From NCBI GenBank assembly GCA_950295325.1, contig OX485803.1, positions 41,805,554 to 41,869,553 of the forward strand: a stretch of 64,000 nucleotides of DNA. Reading direction: 5' to 3'. The DNA is from Polytrichum commune (lineage: Eukaryota; Streptophyta; Polytrichopsida; Polytrichales; Polytrichaceae). Within the stretch, counting starts at the first letter, position 1; each line of letters opens with the position of its first letter. Positions 1 to 9,203 of this stretch are shown here, one piece after another. The position numbers and the translations under genes were made by a program. The notes under the pieces were generated by a model. It did not search any database, was not told where the DNA came from, and saw nothing but the letters and a program-made list of their open reading frames with translations.

Positions 1-50
1 TGAGGCATGAACTTCTTCTTGCTTGTTACCACACTTTGAATTATAAATTT

Positions 51-564
51 TTAATTGCCCTTATGCAATATACAAGCTTTGGAATCATAATCAATGTAGG
101 TTTTATGCTTATTCCACCAATTATCTCCCAAAATTGAGTCAAAACCATCACTTAATTTGATAACCAAACAAGAGAGTTGAGATTGATATTGTTGGATTTT
201 CACATGCACATTGACAGTCCCCTCCATTTCAACTTCCAATCCATTTCCCAATACCACTTTACCATTATTTTTTTTCACATGCAAACCAATACATTTGACA
301 TATGATGAACTCAAATAACAATGACTAAGCAGTGGTATCCACTAAAATATGCCCATCTATTCCAGAGATTTTCCCTAAAAATTGCATAGTCAGACCATTA
401 GTCGAAATAGAATTCAAGAGTCTAGGTTGAGGTGGATCATAATATACTTGCAATATGATTCTCTTTGTCAATCCAAAGGCATCTACATAAGTGTGTTTAC
501 ACTCATGTAATAATTGAAATCTTGATAATAATCTATTGTGGCCTTGACTCTTTTTCTTTTCCAT
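51..564 (-). pseudogene. Ty3/gypsy-type retrotransposon protease remnant
   Basis: Two adjacent minus-strand reading frames together resemble the aspartic protease segment of a gypsy-type retrotransposon. The upstream part (564 to 325) ends in GKISGIDGHILVDTTA, which fits the strand carrying the catalytic Asp (family form D-T/S-G-A), with T in place of G here. The downstream part (314 to 51) ends with SDGFDSILGDNWWNKHKTYIDY, the C-terminal ILG and W..H segment of the same domain. A stop codon directly after VDTTA plus a frame change separates the two, so the gene is broken. Reverse transcriptase would lie below position 1, outside the window. Family assignment is by motif only. Confidence 0.55.
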
Positions 565-2328
565 TAAAATACAAGCACTAGTCTCAAAGGGTTTTTTGCT
601 TTTACCTTTGACGTACAGAATAAAGAACCATCTTCAAAGTTGGAAAATAACCTTTTACCTTTGATTTTGTACTTGGATCTTTGACCTTTGATAGGAATAA
701 AGTAAGCCAATTTTCTTATCTTTGAAGTCCACTAGATACACTTTTTAGTGAAGATTCCAAGGTTTTTGGTCATTGTTTACTTACTGATTCATATTCCAAA
801 AACATAGCCAAGTATATAAGTGCTTATGTAATTTTTTTTTACTATTCAACATTTGATTGCATAAATTTAACATCATTAAATAGATATGTTATCTTCCATC
901 ATACTTTAATAGCATATCATTCAAGTAATCACTAAGGATTCATATATTTTCCATAAAATCTAGGTATAGCACAAAGTGTATCTACAAATATGTCCATAGA
1001 ATTGAAGCAACCAAAAAGTCTACTAGATTTTGAAATTATGTCCACATTTACTTAAATGAGAGTTGTTGTTGTTGTTGGTGGTGGGGCTACCGTCCGTTGT
1101 TCCCCACCATTCTTTGCCTGGAACCAAAATAACTTTCAAAGAAAAGAGGTCACATGCGAAAGTTCCCCTCTCAAAATAAAGTCGTAACCAAAGGAGGAAC
1201 TATATGTGAAAAGGTAGGGATACGACAAGTGCAAAAGGTGGGTTTGGTAAGGGGAACCCAGAGAGGTGGCATCGATGGAGCCAAGGTGGTGACGGGTAAT
1301 GTGGGGCTTAAAAGTTATGAGCATGGGCATACATACATATAATGGCTTGCGGGTATGCACATGCAATGGGGGACATATGGTTGCATGGGTGTATAGGGTT
1401 TGGTGGACTAGGATATTAGATCATATGCACAAGTGCAACGGGCTAGGATGGCATGGGTCCAAGCTAGTTATATCATGACTTTTAGCATAGCACATTGAAG
1501 TGCTTGACATGATCTACTTTTTGTTTGAGTATGCAAGATGGCAATGTTATTGAGCATACTAATGCCAAGTGTCATGTGCAAAGTACAAGTTAGTATGTAA
1601 GAGAAAATATCATTGAAAATACTATCAACATGTATCATATTTGATTACGCTAATGGTCAAGTTGTTCATCATTAGTGTAACCTACACATAGACCACATAG
1701 ATTAACAACATTTGCACTCATAGAGCCACAACTAGGCCTTTACCATTGGCTTATTAGACCTTTTAAGGCAAACTAGCTTGGTATGCCCCACCCATAGGCC
1801 CCTAAATGTATCTAAAAAAAATTAAAATGTTATGTTTCACCCATTATATCATAGAAGCCCGCTTTCGGCTTACCAAGTATGGTACATTGAAGTGCTCTTC
1901 TAAAAGCTATGACATAATTAGTGGGCATTGAGAATTTTGAATATTTGTATATGGATATTGAAGGTGGGACATAGCATGTGGTCTTGATATGAAAGAGCAA
2001 ATAAGCCAATGGTAGTACCTAGTAGCATGTTCGCAGCTTCATGAGTGGAGATGCTCTAAGTGACATTATTAGACCAGCAACAATAAATATCATCAATGGC
2101 ATATTGTTCTATAAGTATTTGACGCAAGTTGACATAGATTCTATGTAGATAAAGGGAGTGTCATCTACTCTAGGTATGTAGAATTTCCAATTCCAACACT
2201 TTCTAACATTTTCATACAAATAGAGACATGCATTATCTTACTTAACTACCTGGTAGGTATAGGACCACTCACTAGGCCGTGTTCTAAATATATACATCAA
2301 GTGATCCAAATCACATGGCAAAAGGTTT
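565..2328. other. intergenic, no gene recognised
   Basis: AT-rich DNA with no long open frame. The short frames at 1136-1366 on both strands look like chance. I see no terminal repeats or target duplications here. Confidence 0.4.
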
Positions 2329-3520
2329 GGGCAGACGATATGCTACCCCCTACGAGCTTTTCGGGGGGGAGGGATATTCTGTCAGGGGGCAGCCCCCGAC
2401 ATTTTTTATGCACCCGCCCGAAAATTGCTGCCCGCCCGCCCGATTTCGAAAAAACTAGTGTACTTGCATTTTTGAAGGCTACTTGTCCAGAAATCCCATA
2501 TTGAGTGCACTTCATTTTCAAGGTCTCAAATCCAATATATATGTTCACTTCCATTGAGTAAATAAGCAATTGACTAGATTTCATTTTCAAAGTGAAACCG
2601 TCAATAAAGCATGTAATTAACTTGGAAGTCAAAAATATTACAAAATCCTCATTACCGCTGAGGTTATAATTTTTGTCACTTACAATTGAAAGGGACTTTG
2701 TCATTTTAAAATGAAACTAAAATTTATGATTTTTTATTTTTATTTTTATTTTTTATAATTTATAATATAGTTAATACCTTCTACTATCACAAAGTTTTCA
2801 TATGCATTTAAACTAGTTAAGTAAGATTGAATGCAACTAAGTCTAACATATTTGCGACAATGAAGGACACATGAAAAACGATGAAGGACGATGAAGGACG
2901 ATGAATGACATTCATGTTCTTCACAGTGCTTATGTGTTCCTCGATGTCCAAAGCCGTGTACTACACCCTATACAATGTCCTTCTGTGTTTCTATAATTAG
3001 GATTAATAAGAAATTATTAGACTTAGTTGCATTCAATCTTACTTAACTAGTTTAAATGCATATGAAAACTTTGTGATAGTAGAAGGTATTAAATATATTA
3101 TATATTATAAAATTATAAAAATAAACCATAAATTTTAGTTTCATTTTAGAATGACAAAGTCCCTTTCAATTGTAAGTGACAAAAATTATAACCTCAGCGG
3201 TAATGAGGATTTTGTAATATTTTTGACTTCCAAGTTAATTACATGCTTTATTGACGGTTTCACTTTGAAAATGAAATCTAGTCAATTGCTTATTTACTCA
3301 ATGGAAGTGAACATATATATTGGATTTGAGACCTTGAAAATGAAGTGCACTCAATATGGGATTTCTGGACAAGTAGCCTTCAAAAATGCAAGTACACTAG
3401 TTTTTTCGAAATCGGACGAGCGGGCAGCAGTTTTCGGGCGGGTGCAGAAAAAATGTGGGGAGCTGCCCCCTGACAGAATATCCCCCCGAAAAGCTCGTAG
3501 GGGTAGCCTATCGTCTGCCC
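2329..3520. mobile_element. fold-back element A, long inverted arms
   Basis: The left arm (2329-2846) and right arm (3017-3520) are near-perfect reverse complements around a spacer of about 170 bp. Both ends begin GGGCAGACGATA and continue into a C/G-rich block with AGCTTTTCGGGGGG. The arms encode almost the same chance peptide (133-135 aa, starting MTKSLSIVSDKNYN) on opposite strands, so that peptide is a by-product of the inverted repeat and not a duplicated gene. The spacer holds a short tandem run of GATGAAGGAC. No clear target-site duplication was found. There is no transposase, so the element is non-autonomous. High arm identity suggests recent insertion or arm-to-arm gene conversion. 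Confidence 0.85.
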
Positions 3521-3635
3521 TAATTAAATGCCCACTTAGGGTGACCGGATGACCCTAATAATCTTAGTAGATTCTCCTATGTGACTATTGACTGTCAGAA
3601 ACAGTGACGACCATGGCACGCATATTGAGGTTTCG

Positions 3636-3706
3636 ACAGCAATTTGCCTTCAGATTCCATCAAATCCTTTGATGAGGTTGTGTGAGTTGCCCTCCTCTTC
3701 AGAGAC
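3636..3706 (-). pseudogene. truncated terpene synthase fragment (partial duplicate)
   Basis: About 70 bp here match the interior of the downstream terpene synthase (4137-4207) in the same orientation at roughly 85% identity. They cover the stretch just after the NSE metal motif (around residues 240-265, NGNSRNLIKVLMESEG in the intact gene). An extra base within the match shifts the frame, and nothing on either side continues the homology. This is best read as the remains of a second, tandem copy of the gene. Confidence 0.7.
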
Positions 3707-3863
3707 GATTTCTAAACCATTTACACATCGATACTTGCATTTTTATTGAATCCACACCTTCTAACAGTAAGTTATGTAGATTAGCAGTAATGACTTCTTC
3801 TGAGGAGATGAAACAACAACTTATCCCTCACTACGATTCCCTGACAAGGTCTCTATCAATCAT

Positions 3864-4925
3864 TTATGCATATATCTGCTGTGATTCGACATGGGCATTG
3901 ATGATGGCCAGCTTAAGCTCTCGGATATTGAAGGCAGGGTCATTGTAGCGCTTGTCCAGAACGTGAGTGCACCAGAAGATATAACCAGACATTATGAGTT
4001 TCGTATCTTCCACATACCGGTGCACACTAGAGGCCCAAGGCTCCGAGTTCCATGTCACGGGCAGCTGAGTCGACTCTACCTCCTCGAAGAGACAATTGTA
4101 CGAGTTCACCAACTTCACTGCTCTCGATACAGCTTGGGGTTGCAATATGCCTTCAGATTCCATCAAAACCTTGATGAGGTTGCGGGAGTTACCGTTCTCT
4201 TCAGAGACGCTTTCCTTCGGGTAGGAGAAGATATCGTTGACAAAACCCGTCTGAATGCTAGCGATGTCCCTTAGCTTTATCATCGTAGCTTGTTCGCGCA
4301 CCTCGTGTGGTAAAAACTCCGCATTGGAGAACTCCAGTAGGATATACACCGATGGACATCCAGTGTTCTCCAAGCGCATTTGGGTGTACGAGTCCAAGTC
4401 TTGTGAGAATATTCGGTCATTTGCACTGTCGATGAGACTGGCAACACACACTTTGTGATGACCCACGAGTGTATCGAAAAACGCGTTACACCATTCTGAG
4501 GGGGCCAGGCGTCTGAAGTCTCGGCCTGATTCCCACCACATCCTCTCAATGGGAGTAGGATCGACCGGAGGATAATCTTGCCTGATAATCACATTCAATT
4601 TCTCAATAAACTCGCCTATTCTCTGAGGGCTCTCACGGATGCTGCTGGAAATGCCATATTCATTGGCAAGCGAGGCTTCGTCTGGACGATCGAACAGGAC
4701 GTCATCGATGACGTACATGACGGCGAAAAAAATAACCAGGATTGCGAGACGTTCCGCAGTAACAACACCAATGTACAAGTAGCTCATAAGGGAGAGACAC
4801 AAACGACAGTAGGATTCCAGTGACTTGATATTCTGCCATCGCTCCACGAATTCGCGCACTTGTTTGGAAGCTTCGTCTACATGTACACTTTGTGGTGGAG
4901 CTTTGGGAAGGCCCCTGATGAGCAT
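3864..4925 (-). CDS. microbial-type terpene synthase-like protein
   Basis: A single open frame of 353 aa. Class I terpene synthases ionise prenyl diphosphates (geranyl, farnesyl or geranylgeranyl) with Mg2+ in an all-alpha fold. Seen here: the aspartate-rich motif DDVLFD at residues 74-79; the NSE motif NDIFSYPKE at 230-238 with N230, S234 and E238 all present; an Arg near 184, the usual distance upstream of NSE for the diphosphate sensor; and an RY pair at 303-304 that fits the C-terminal RY motif. The protein is about the size of an alpha domain only, without the beta or gamma domains of typical plant terpene synthases. That matches the MTPSL class of non-seed plants, which resembles fungal and bacterial enzymes. 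The ATG is the first in a frame that stays open for about 100 bp upstream, so an upstream exon cannot be excluded. Substrate and product are unknown. Confidence 0.88.
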   Translation of the reverse strand: MLIRGLPKAPPQSVHVDEASKQVREFVERWQNIKSLESYCRLCLSLMSYLYIGVVTAERLAILVIFFAVMYVIDDVLFDRPDEASLANEYGISSSIRESPQRIGEFIEKLNVIIRQDYPPVDPTPIERMWWESGRDFRRLAPSEWCNAFFDTLVGHHKVCVASLIDSANDRIFSQDLDSYTQMRLENTGCPSVYILLEFSNAEFLPHEVREQATMIKLRDIASIQTGFVNDIFSYPKESVSEENGNSRNLIKVLMESEGILQPQAVSRAVKLVNSYNCLFEEVESTQLPVTWNSEPWASSVHRYVEDTKLIMSGYIFWCTHVLDKRYNDPAFNIRELKLAIINAHVESQQIYA

Positions 4926-4999
4926 GGATTGGACAAGGTCGTTTTCGTTGGCTGCGAGAGCGTCAGCTGATGGTGAAAATTCACTGGAAATTTGTCGTT

Positions 5000-5735
5000 G
5001 TTTGCTGTTATCTGTGCATCATGTACACAGGTGAAGGAGGTTATCATGAGCACCTGATCGTGATCAGACAAGAATATGATCTACGAGAAACTTCTGAAGC
5101 TTCGGATGAAACCTCAAATTGGGCTTACAATGTTATCTGTGCATCAGTGTGTACACAAGAAAAGGCGATCAGCACATGCTGATCTGAGACAAGAACAACA
5201 AGGCAGAGTATCTGAAATCCGGGGTGGCAACTATCTGTAGCACCATTTTTAAGAATCTATATTTGGGAGACGCTTTCGCATTACATGACTTTCAAAGAAT
5301 ATAGATTCTAAGAAATTTTATGATTTTCCTCAGAAGAGAAATTCAACACCTAGAGGTGTTGATGGTGACCCCTGTTTATAGAAAAATGGTCTTCCAAAAA
5401 TAACATGTGAAAGTACAAGTTTACCTTGTCTAATTCTAACACAAATCGCATCAATGGATTCCTCTCAATGACCTCTTTCCAAGCATGTATCTTCTCTTTG
5501 TGAAAGAACAAATCATCAGATCACTTAGAAGTACTAGAAGTGATTTAGAAACAACTGTGAATCTACGAAAATGGAGTTGCCACCCCGGGTTCTGAAACTT
5601 CTGAAACCTCAAATTGGGCTTAGAGTGTTGTTATCTGTTCATGATGTACACAAAGAAAAGGAGATGATCAGCACTCTGAAACAAGAAACAAGGCACTTCT
5701 GAAACTTCTGAAACCTCAAAGTGGGCTAGTGGGTA
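5000..5735. repeat. tandem motif upstream of the terpene synthase
   Basis: A unit of about 100-120 bp recurs at about 5003-5110, 5115-5218 and 5590-5735. Its marks are TTATCTGTGCATCATGTACA and GAAACTTCTGAAACCTCAAA, in drifting form. The unit covers the presumed promoter and 5' leader of the terpene synthase. A MITE-like insertion (5219-5588) separates the second and third units. Confidence 0.6.
5219..5588. mobile_element. MITE-like insertion with CCGGGGTGGCAACT ends
   Basis: The ends CCGGGGTGGCAACT and AGTTGCCACCCCGG are perfect inverted repeats. An internal hairpin pairs AGAATCTATATT with AATATAGATTCT near 5250-5310. No coding capacity is present. The flanks share TCTGAAA, but the surrounding tandem repeat already contains this string, so it is weak evidence for a target duplication. 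Superfamily not determined. Confidence 0.55.
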
Positions 5736-5784
5736 GGCAGACGAGTTGGATTATTGGATGTATGTATGTATGTATGTATAGGCT

Positions 5785-6705
5785 CCACTACTGAAGTCCA
5801 CTGGATTTAGTGTCATATTTGTTTGTTAACTCTGTGACACTCTAGGCTTCCGCTGAGAGAAAGGTCGTATTTGTGACATTTAATGCGCAGTAAGGTGACA
5901 ATACATTCATGCATTCCGATTGCGTTAATGTCACCTAAATGAACACAGTTATATCACAAATATGACAATATGTCTCAACAGAAGCTTAGAATGTCGCAGA
6001 GTTGACAAACGAATATGGCAGTAAATCCAGTAGATCCAGTAGATTCTAGTATAGTAGTGATATAAACCAGTCAGAAAGCATGAGCGGAGTGACACACCGG
6101 TAGTGCTGATGGAGCTATGGATGATCAGCTGGCGAGTTGGAACTGATCTCCCCACAGCTACTAGTCGGCTGGAGTTCACATTGGCATGGCGCTTAGAGCA
6201 AAGACGTAGAAATGTGCGGGGGAATCCATAAGCTGACTGCAACATTTGGATACCAGAGGACGCACAACACAGATTCATCATGGTGGCTACTGCTGCAGAC
6301 ATGCTCACTAGCTCCTGCTCTCTTATCTTAGAAGTACTAACCGAACAAACCGCTGTCCGAGCGACGAAGATCAATGAAGAGCGAGGATTGAGGGAAATCT
6401 TTCTAGTTGCCAGTGAAGATCGAGTGGTCTGTGCAGATGATATTTGAAGCAGCTGAGCTAGCCCGGTCTCGCCATGAGACAGGCCCTCCTTAAAGTCGTG
6501 GCCATGCAATTAGTCATATGGATTCCATGCTTCCTTGTCGACCACCGTAGCACACTAATCCGCTTTTAGTGCGTTAATGTCAACGTTATTGAGCACGACA
6601 ATGCCACCAATATGACACTTTCTCTCAGTGGAAACTAAGAATGTCACAAAGTTGACAAACGAATATGACATTAAATCCACTGGATTCCAGCAGTGGCACT
6701 CCATG
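5785..6705. mobile_element. composite inverted-repeat element
   Basis: Three related arms are present: A at about 5791-5885, B at 5949-6045 and C at 6588-6700. A is inverted relative to B and C. Shared core: GACAAACGAATATGACATTA and TCCACTGGATT. The outer ends CCACTACTG and CAGCAGTGG are imperfect inverted repeats. Arms A and B form a complete palindromic MITE of about 250 bp. C could be a half copy, or the right end of a larger unit holding 6062-6535. That middle part is less AT-rich and carries a 186-aa minus-strand frame with no recognised domain. No target duplication was found. Confidence 0.5.
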
Positions 6706-6895
6706 CAAAGTTGGCATTCATCAATTCTGGCCGCAAGTGTTCAATCGTGTGATCGAGGTTGAAGTCGCCCGACACATTTATGTCAAATGGCAGGGCAACC
6801 AAGATTGAAGGCGGCCACTCAAGCACCTCCATTTTGTGTCCGGGGAGGATTTTGGCATAATTGGTTGAAATCATAATTAATTCCAGTAAGTGCAT
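6671..6895 (-). other. short open frame, unrecognised
   Basis: A 74-aa frame of balanced composition (for example PGHKMEVLEWPPSILVALPF) lies between arm C of the composite element and a hAT-type MITE. Part of it overlaps both repeats, which argues against a real gene. I recognise no family. Confidence 0.15.
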
Positions 6896-7188
6896 TGTAT
6901 AATTAATTAGGCTTGATCAATTTGGTAAGCATACTTTCTAATATAATTGGGCTTAATTAGGATTAATCATGATTAATTAGACTTAAATACATCCAACGTC
7001 GGGTTAGAAAATCTGGATTTCTTCATGGGGAGTTGTCCCAGTCCAAATCTACGTCCCCTCAAAAGTTTGTAGGGGGAGGTTTAACGTCTGCCTTTTCCCA
7101 GAGTCTGGAAATTGAATGAGTTATTTTCCAAAGTCAACCAATTCATTTGTAACCAGACGTCGGTTCTCCTCATTCATTGGCCCCATCG
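6837..7188. mobile_element. hAT-type MITE copy split by another insertion
   Basis: 6837-6875 matches the 5' end of the 226-bp MITE family (TGTCCGGGGAGG, then GGCATAATTGG). 7094-7188 matches its other half, ending CGGTTCTCCTCATTCATTGG. Between them, 6876-7093 is AT-rich DNA related to the inner part of fold-back element B. It ends in a fold-back A terminus (AGGGGGAGG, then CGTCTGCC). So a fold-back derivative apparently inserted into an older MITE. Confidence 0.6.
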
Positions 7189-7625
7189 AGCTTTTGGGAG
7201 TACAGGTCTACTCAAAGGATCAAGGCTAGGACCTGCGATCCGCTACTTGATAAACACTTTTATGAACCTAACCAAAAAATGTTGCCCACCTGGCCTAACT
7301 TCAAAAAAAAAAAGTTAGGTTGCAATGTCTTTGCATTCTTGCATTCTTGAAGGTTGCAATGTCCACAAAACCAATATAATTAAGTGCAACTCAACTTCAA
7401 GGCCTAAAATCTAGTGTATATATATGTATGTTGACATCCACTTAGTAATGAGCAATTTTAAATGAAACTCAAATTTATGTGCTAATTTTAGACAATTAAT
7501 TCAATAAAAAATAAATTAATGATTTTTCCTTTTAGAAGGTAAATTTCTGCAAGTATTCATATACATTCACATTGATTTAGCCTAAGTAAACATAATCAAG
7601 CGCAAGGCCGAAAACTAATTCAATG
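7189..7625. repeat. diverged fold-back arm
   Basis: From about 7328 (CTTGCATTCTTGAAGG) to 7620 the sequence follows the left arm of fold-back element B (17935-18390) at reduced identity. A partner arm in the usual place is missing, so this is a solo or rearranged arm. Confidence 0.5.
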
Positions 7626-7757
7626 CCTATTTCAGTAATTCAAATCTATAGCCATGAATGAAATGTCATGTTACTACTACCTAAAGAATCCAAATACATA
7701 TACTAAACAATCATAATAGTGTAGGGGCCACAAGCATGGTCAAACAACCTGGATAGG

Positions 7758-8045
7758 TTTAAGTGAAAGTGATTCAAAACTATATATACTATGAATTTTG
7801 TGGAGGAAAAAATCAAAAAACACATCAATCTACAAAGCAATTTATGTTGACAAAAACAAATTTCAAGAAAAGTTCACATACTTTGGTAGACGGTGCAAGT
7901 GGTGTGCAAGTAGGTGATATTGACCAAGTAATTGTTTAAAATTTGTTTAAAATATGATAAAATTACATTAAATTGATGTTTTTTCTACACAAACTTGTAT
8001 TGGTGCCCTCAAGTTCATAATGAATTCAAGGAATATGAAAAGTTC
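7758..8045. repeat. dispersed repeat, copy 1 (partner at 57588)
   Basis: About 285 bp resembles 57588-57875 inside MATE intron 6. Shared strings include GACGGTGCAAGTGG, GTGCAAGTAGGTGATATTGA and ATAATGAATTCAAGGAATATG. Ends and class are undetermined. Confidence 0.6.
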
Positions 8046-8682
8046 CAACTTCAAAATATTCAAGATCATAAAACCAAAATTTAGCCATTACCTTTAGAGG
8101 ATCACTTCTAATGATAATTTTTGAAGATCTCATCTTGATATTCTATATTAGAGTATCTAATACTATACTAAAGGTCATCATGAAAAAAATCCAATGTAAA
8201 CAACATTTTTCTACTAATTTTAAGGATTTGACAAAAATATATATGGTTTTAGTATACATGAGCATTTGTTTTGTACACTTGATCATGCTTGCTCCTTGGG
8301 TAGTGGTGATGACTAACCATTTGAAAGAGCCTTTGAGATTTCAAATATAAATCCAAAACAATGTGCTAATTTTATCTTATTCATTTTGTAGAGTTTTATT
8401 TAATGTCTCCCCCTTTCACAAAGAATTTTCTACAAGTATTTATACTTGGACAAACTAATTAATTATAATTTAATTAATTAATTAAGTTTAACATTTTCTT
8501 AACATTTGAATGTATAATGGCCCTCAACTTGGCCTTCTTAAATTTTTTTTACATCTACGTATTTGCAAAATTTCATAAATCTCAACTGTGGCTAAAATTA
8601 TCACTTCATCTAATTATAGCCTGAATTTAGACTCTAAAATTTTATTTTCCTGAATCTACATTACTTGAGATGCTAATCATGT

Positions 8683-9203
8683 GCACAGAGCCTAACATGA
8701 ACATTTTTTTAAAACCAAAAAATAAAAATCTCATATGAAATGTAAAAGTACATTTGGGGATCAAAAGTATACACTCACATGGTACAAACCCCTTTCATTG
8801 ACTTTAACTTGATGAGGTTTGTTGGGGTTAGACAATGTATCCCATCCTAGAAATGGGGTTTATCATGAAAATTACTTCCAAATCTTTCATTTTATAAAAA
8901 AAAAAAACTGAAACTAAATGAAAGTAGACTTCAAATCTTGGATGAAAGTTTGATGGAAATATCTCATTTAATACTTTGAAGAATTACATAAATGAAAGTA
9001 AGAACACATTAGGGACGCATTTTTTTGCCACTAATCATTTCCACAAAGCCTACCATGTACATTGAGAAGAAAAAAAATGAAAAACTAATTCTCATATGAA
9101 TTGTAAAAGTACATGGAGGGATCAAAAGTATGCACTCACATGGTACCGATCCCCTACAATGACTTTAACCCAACGAGATTTCCTAGGAGTTCAACAATGT
9201 ATC
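8683..9203. repeat. direct repeat pair about 360 bp apart
   Basis: 8683-8845 and 9045-9203 match in direct orientation. Both contain AAAAGTACAT, GGATCAAAAGTAT and CACTCACATGGTAC, then CAATGTATCC. No coding frame runs through them. They may be a local tandem duplication or degenerate terminal repeats. Confidence 0.55.

Noticed and set aside
2297-3552. Two nearly identical 133-135 aa proteins on opposite strands
   Set aside because: They are readings of the two arms of a fold-back element; identity comes from the inverted repeat.
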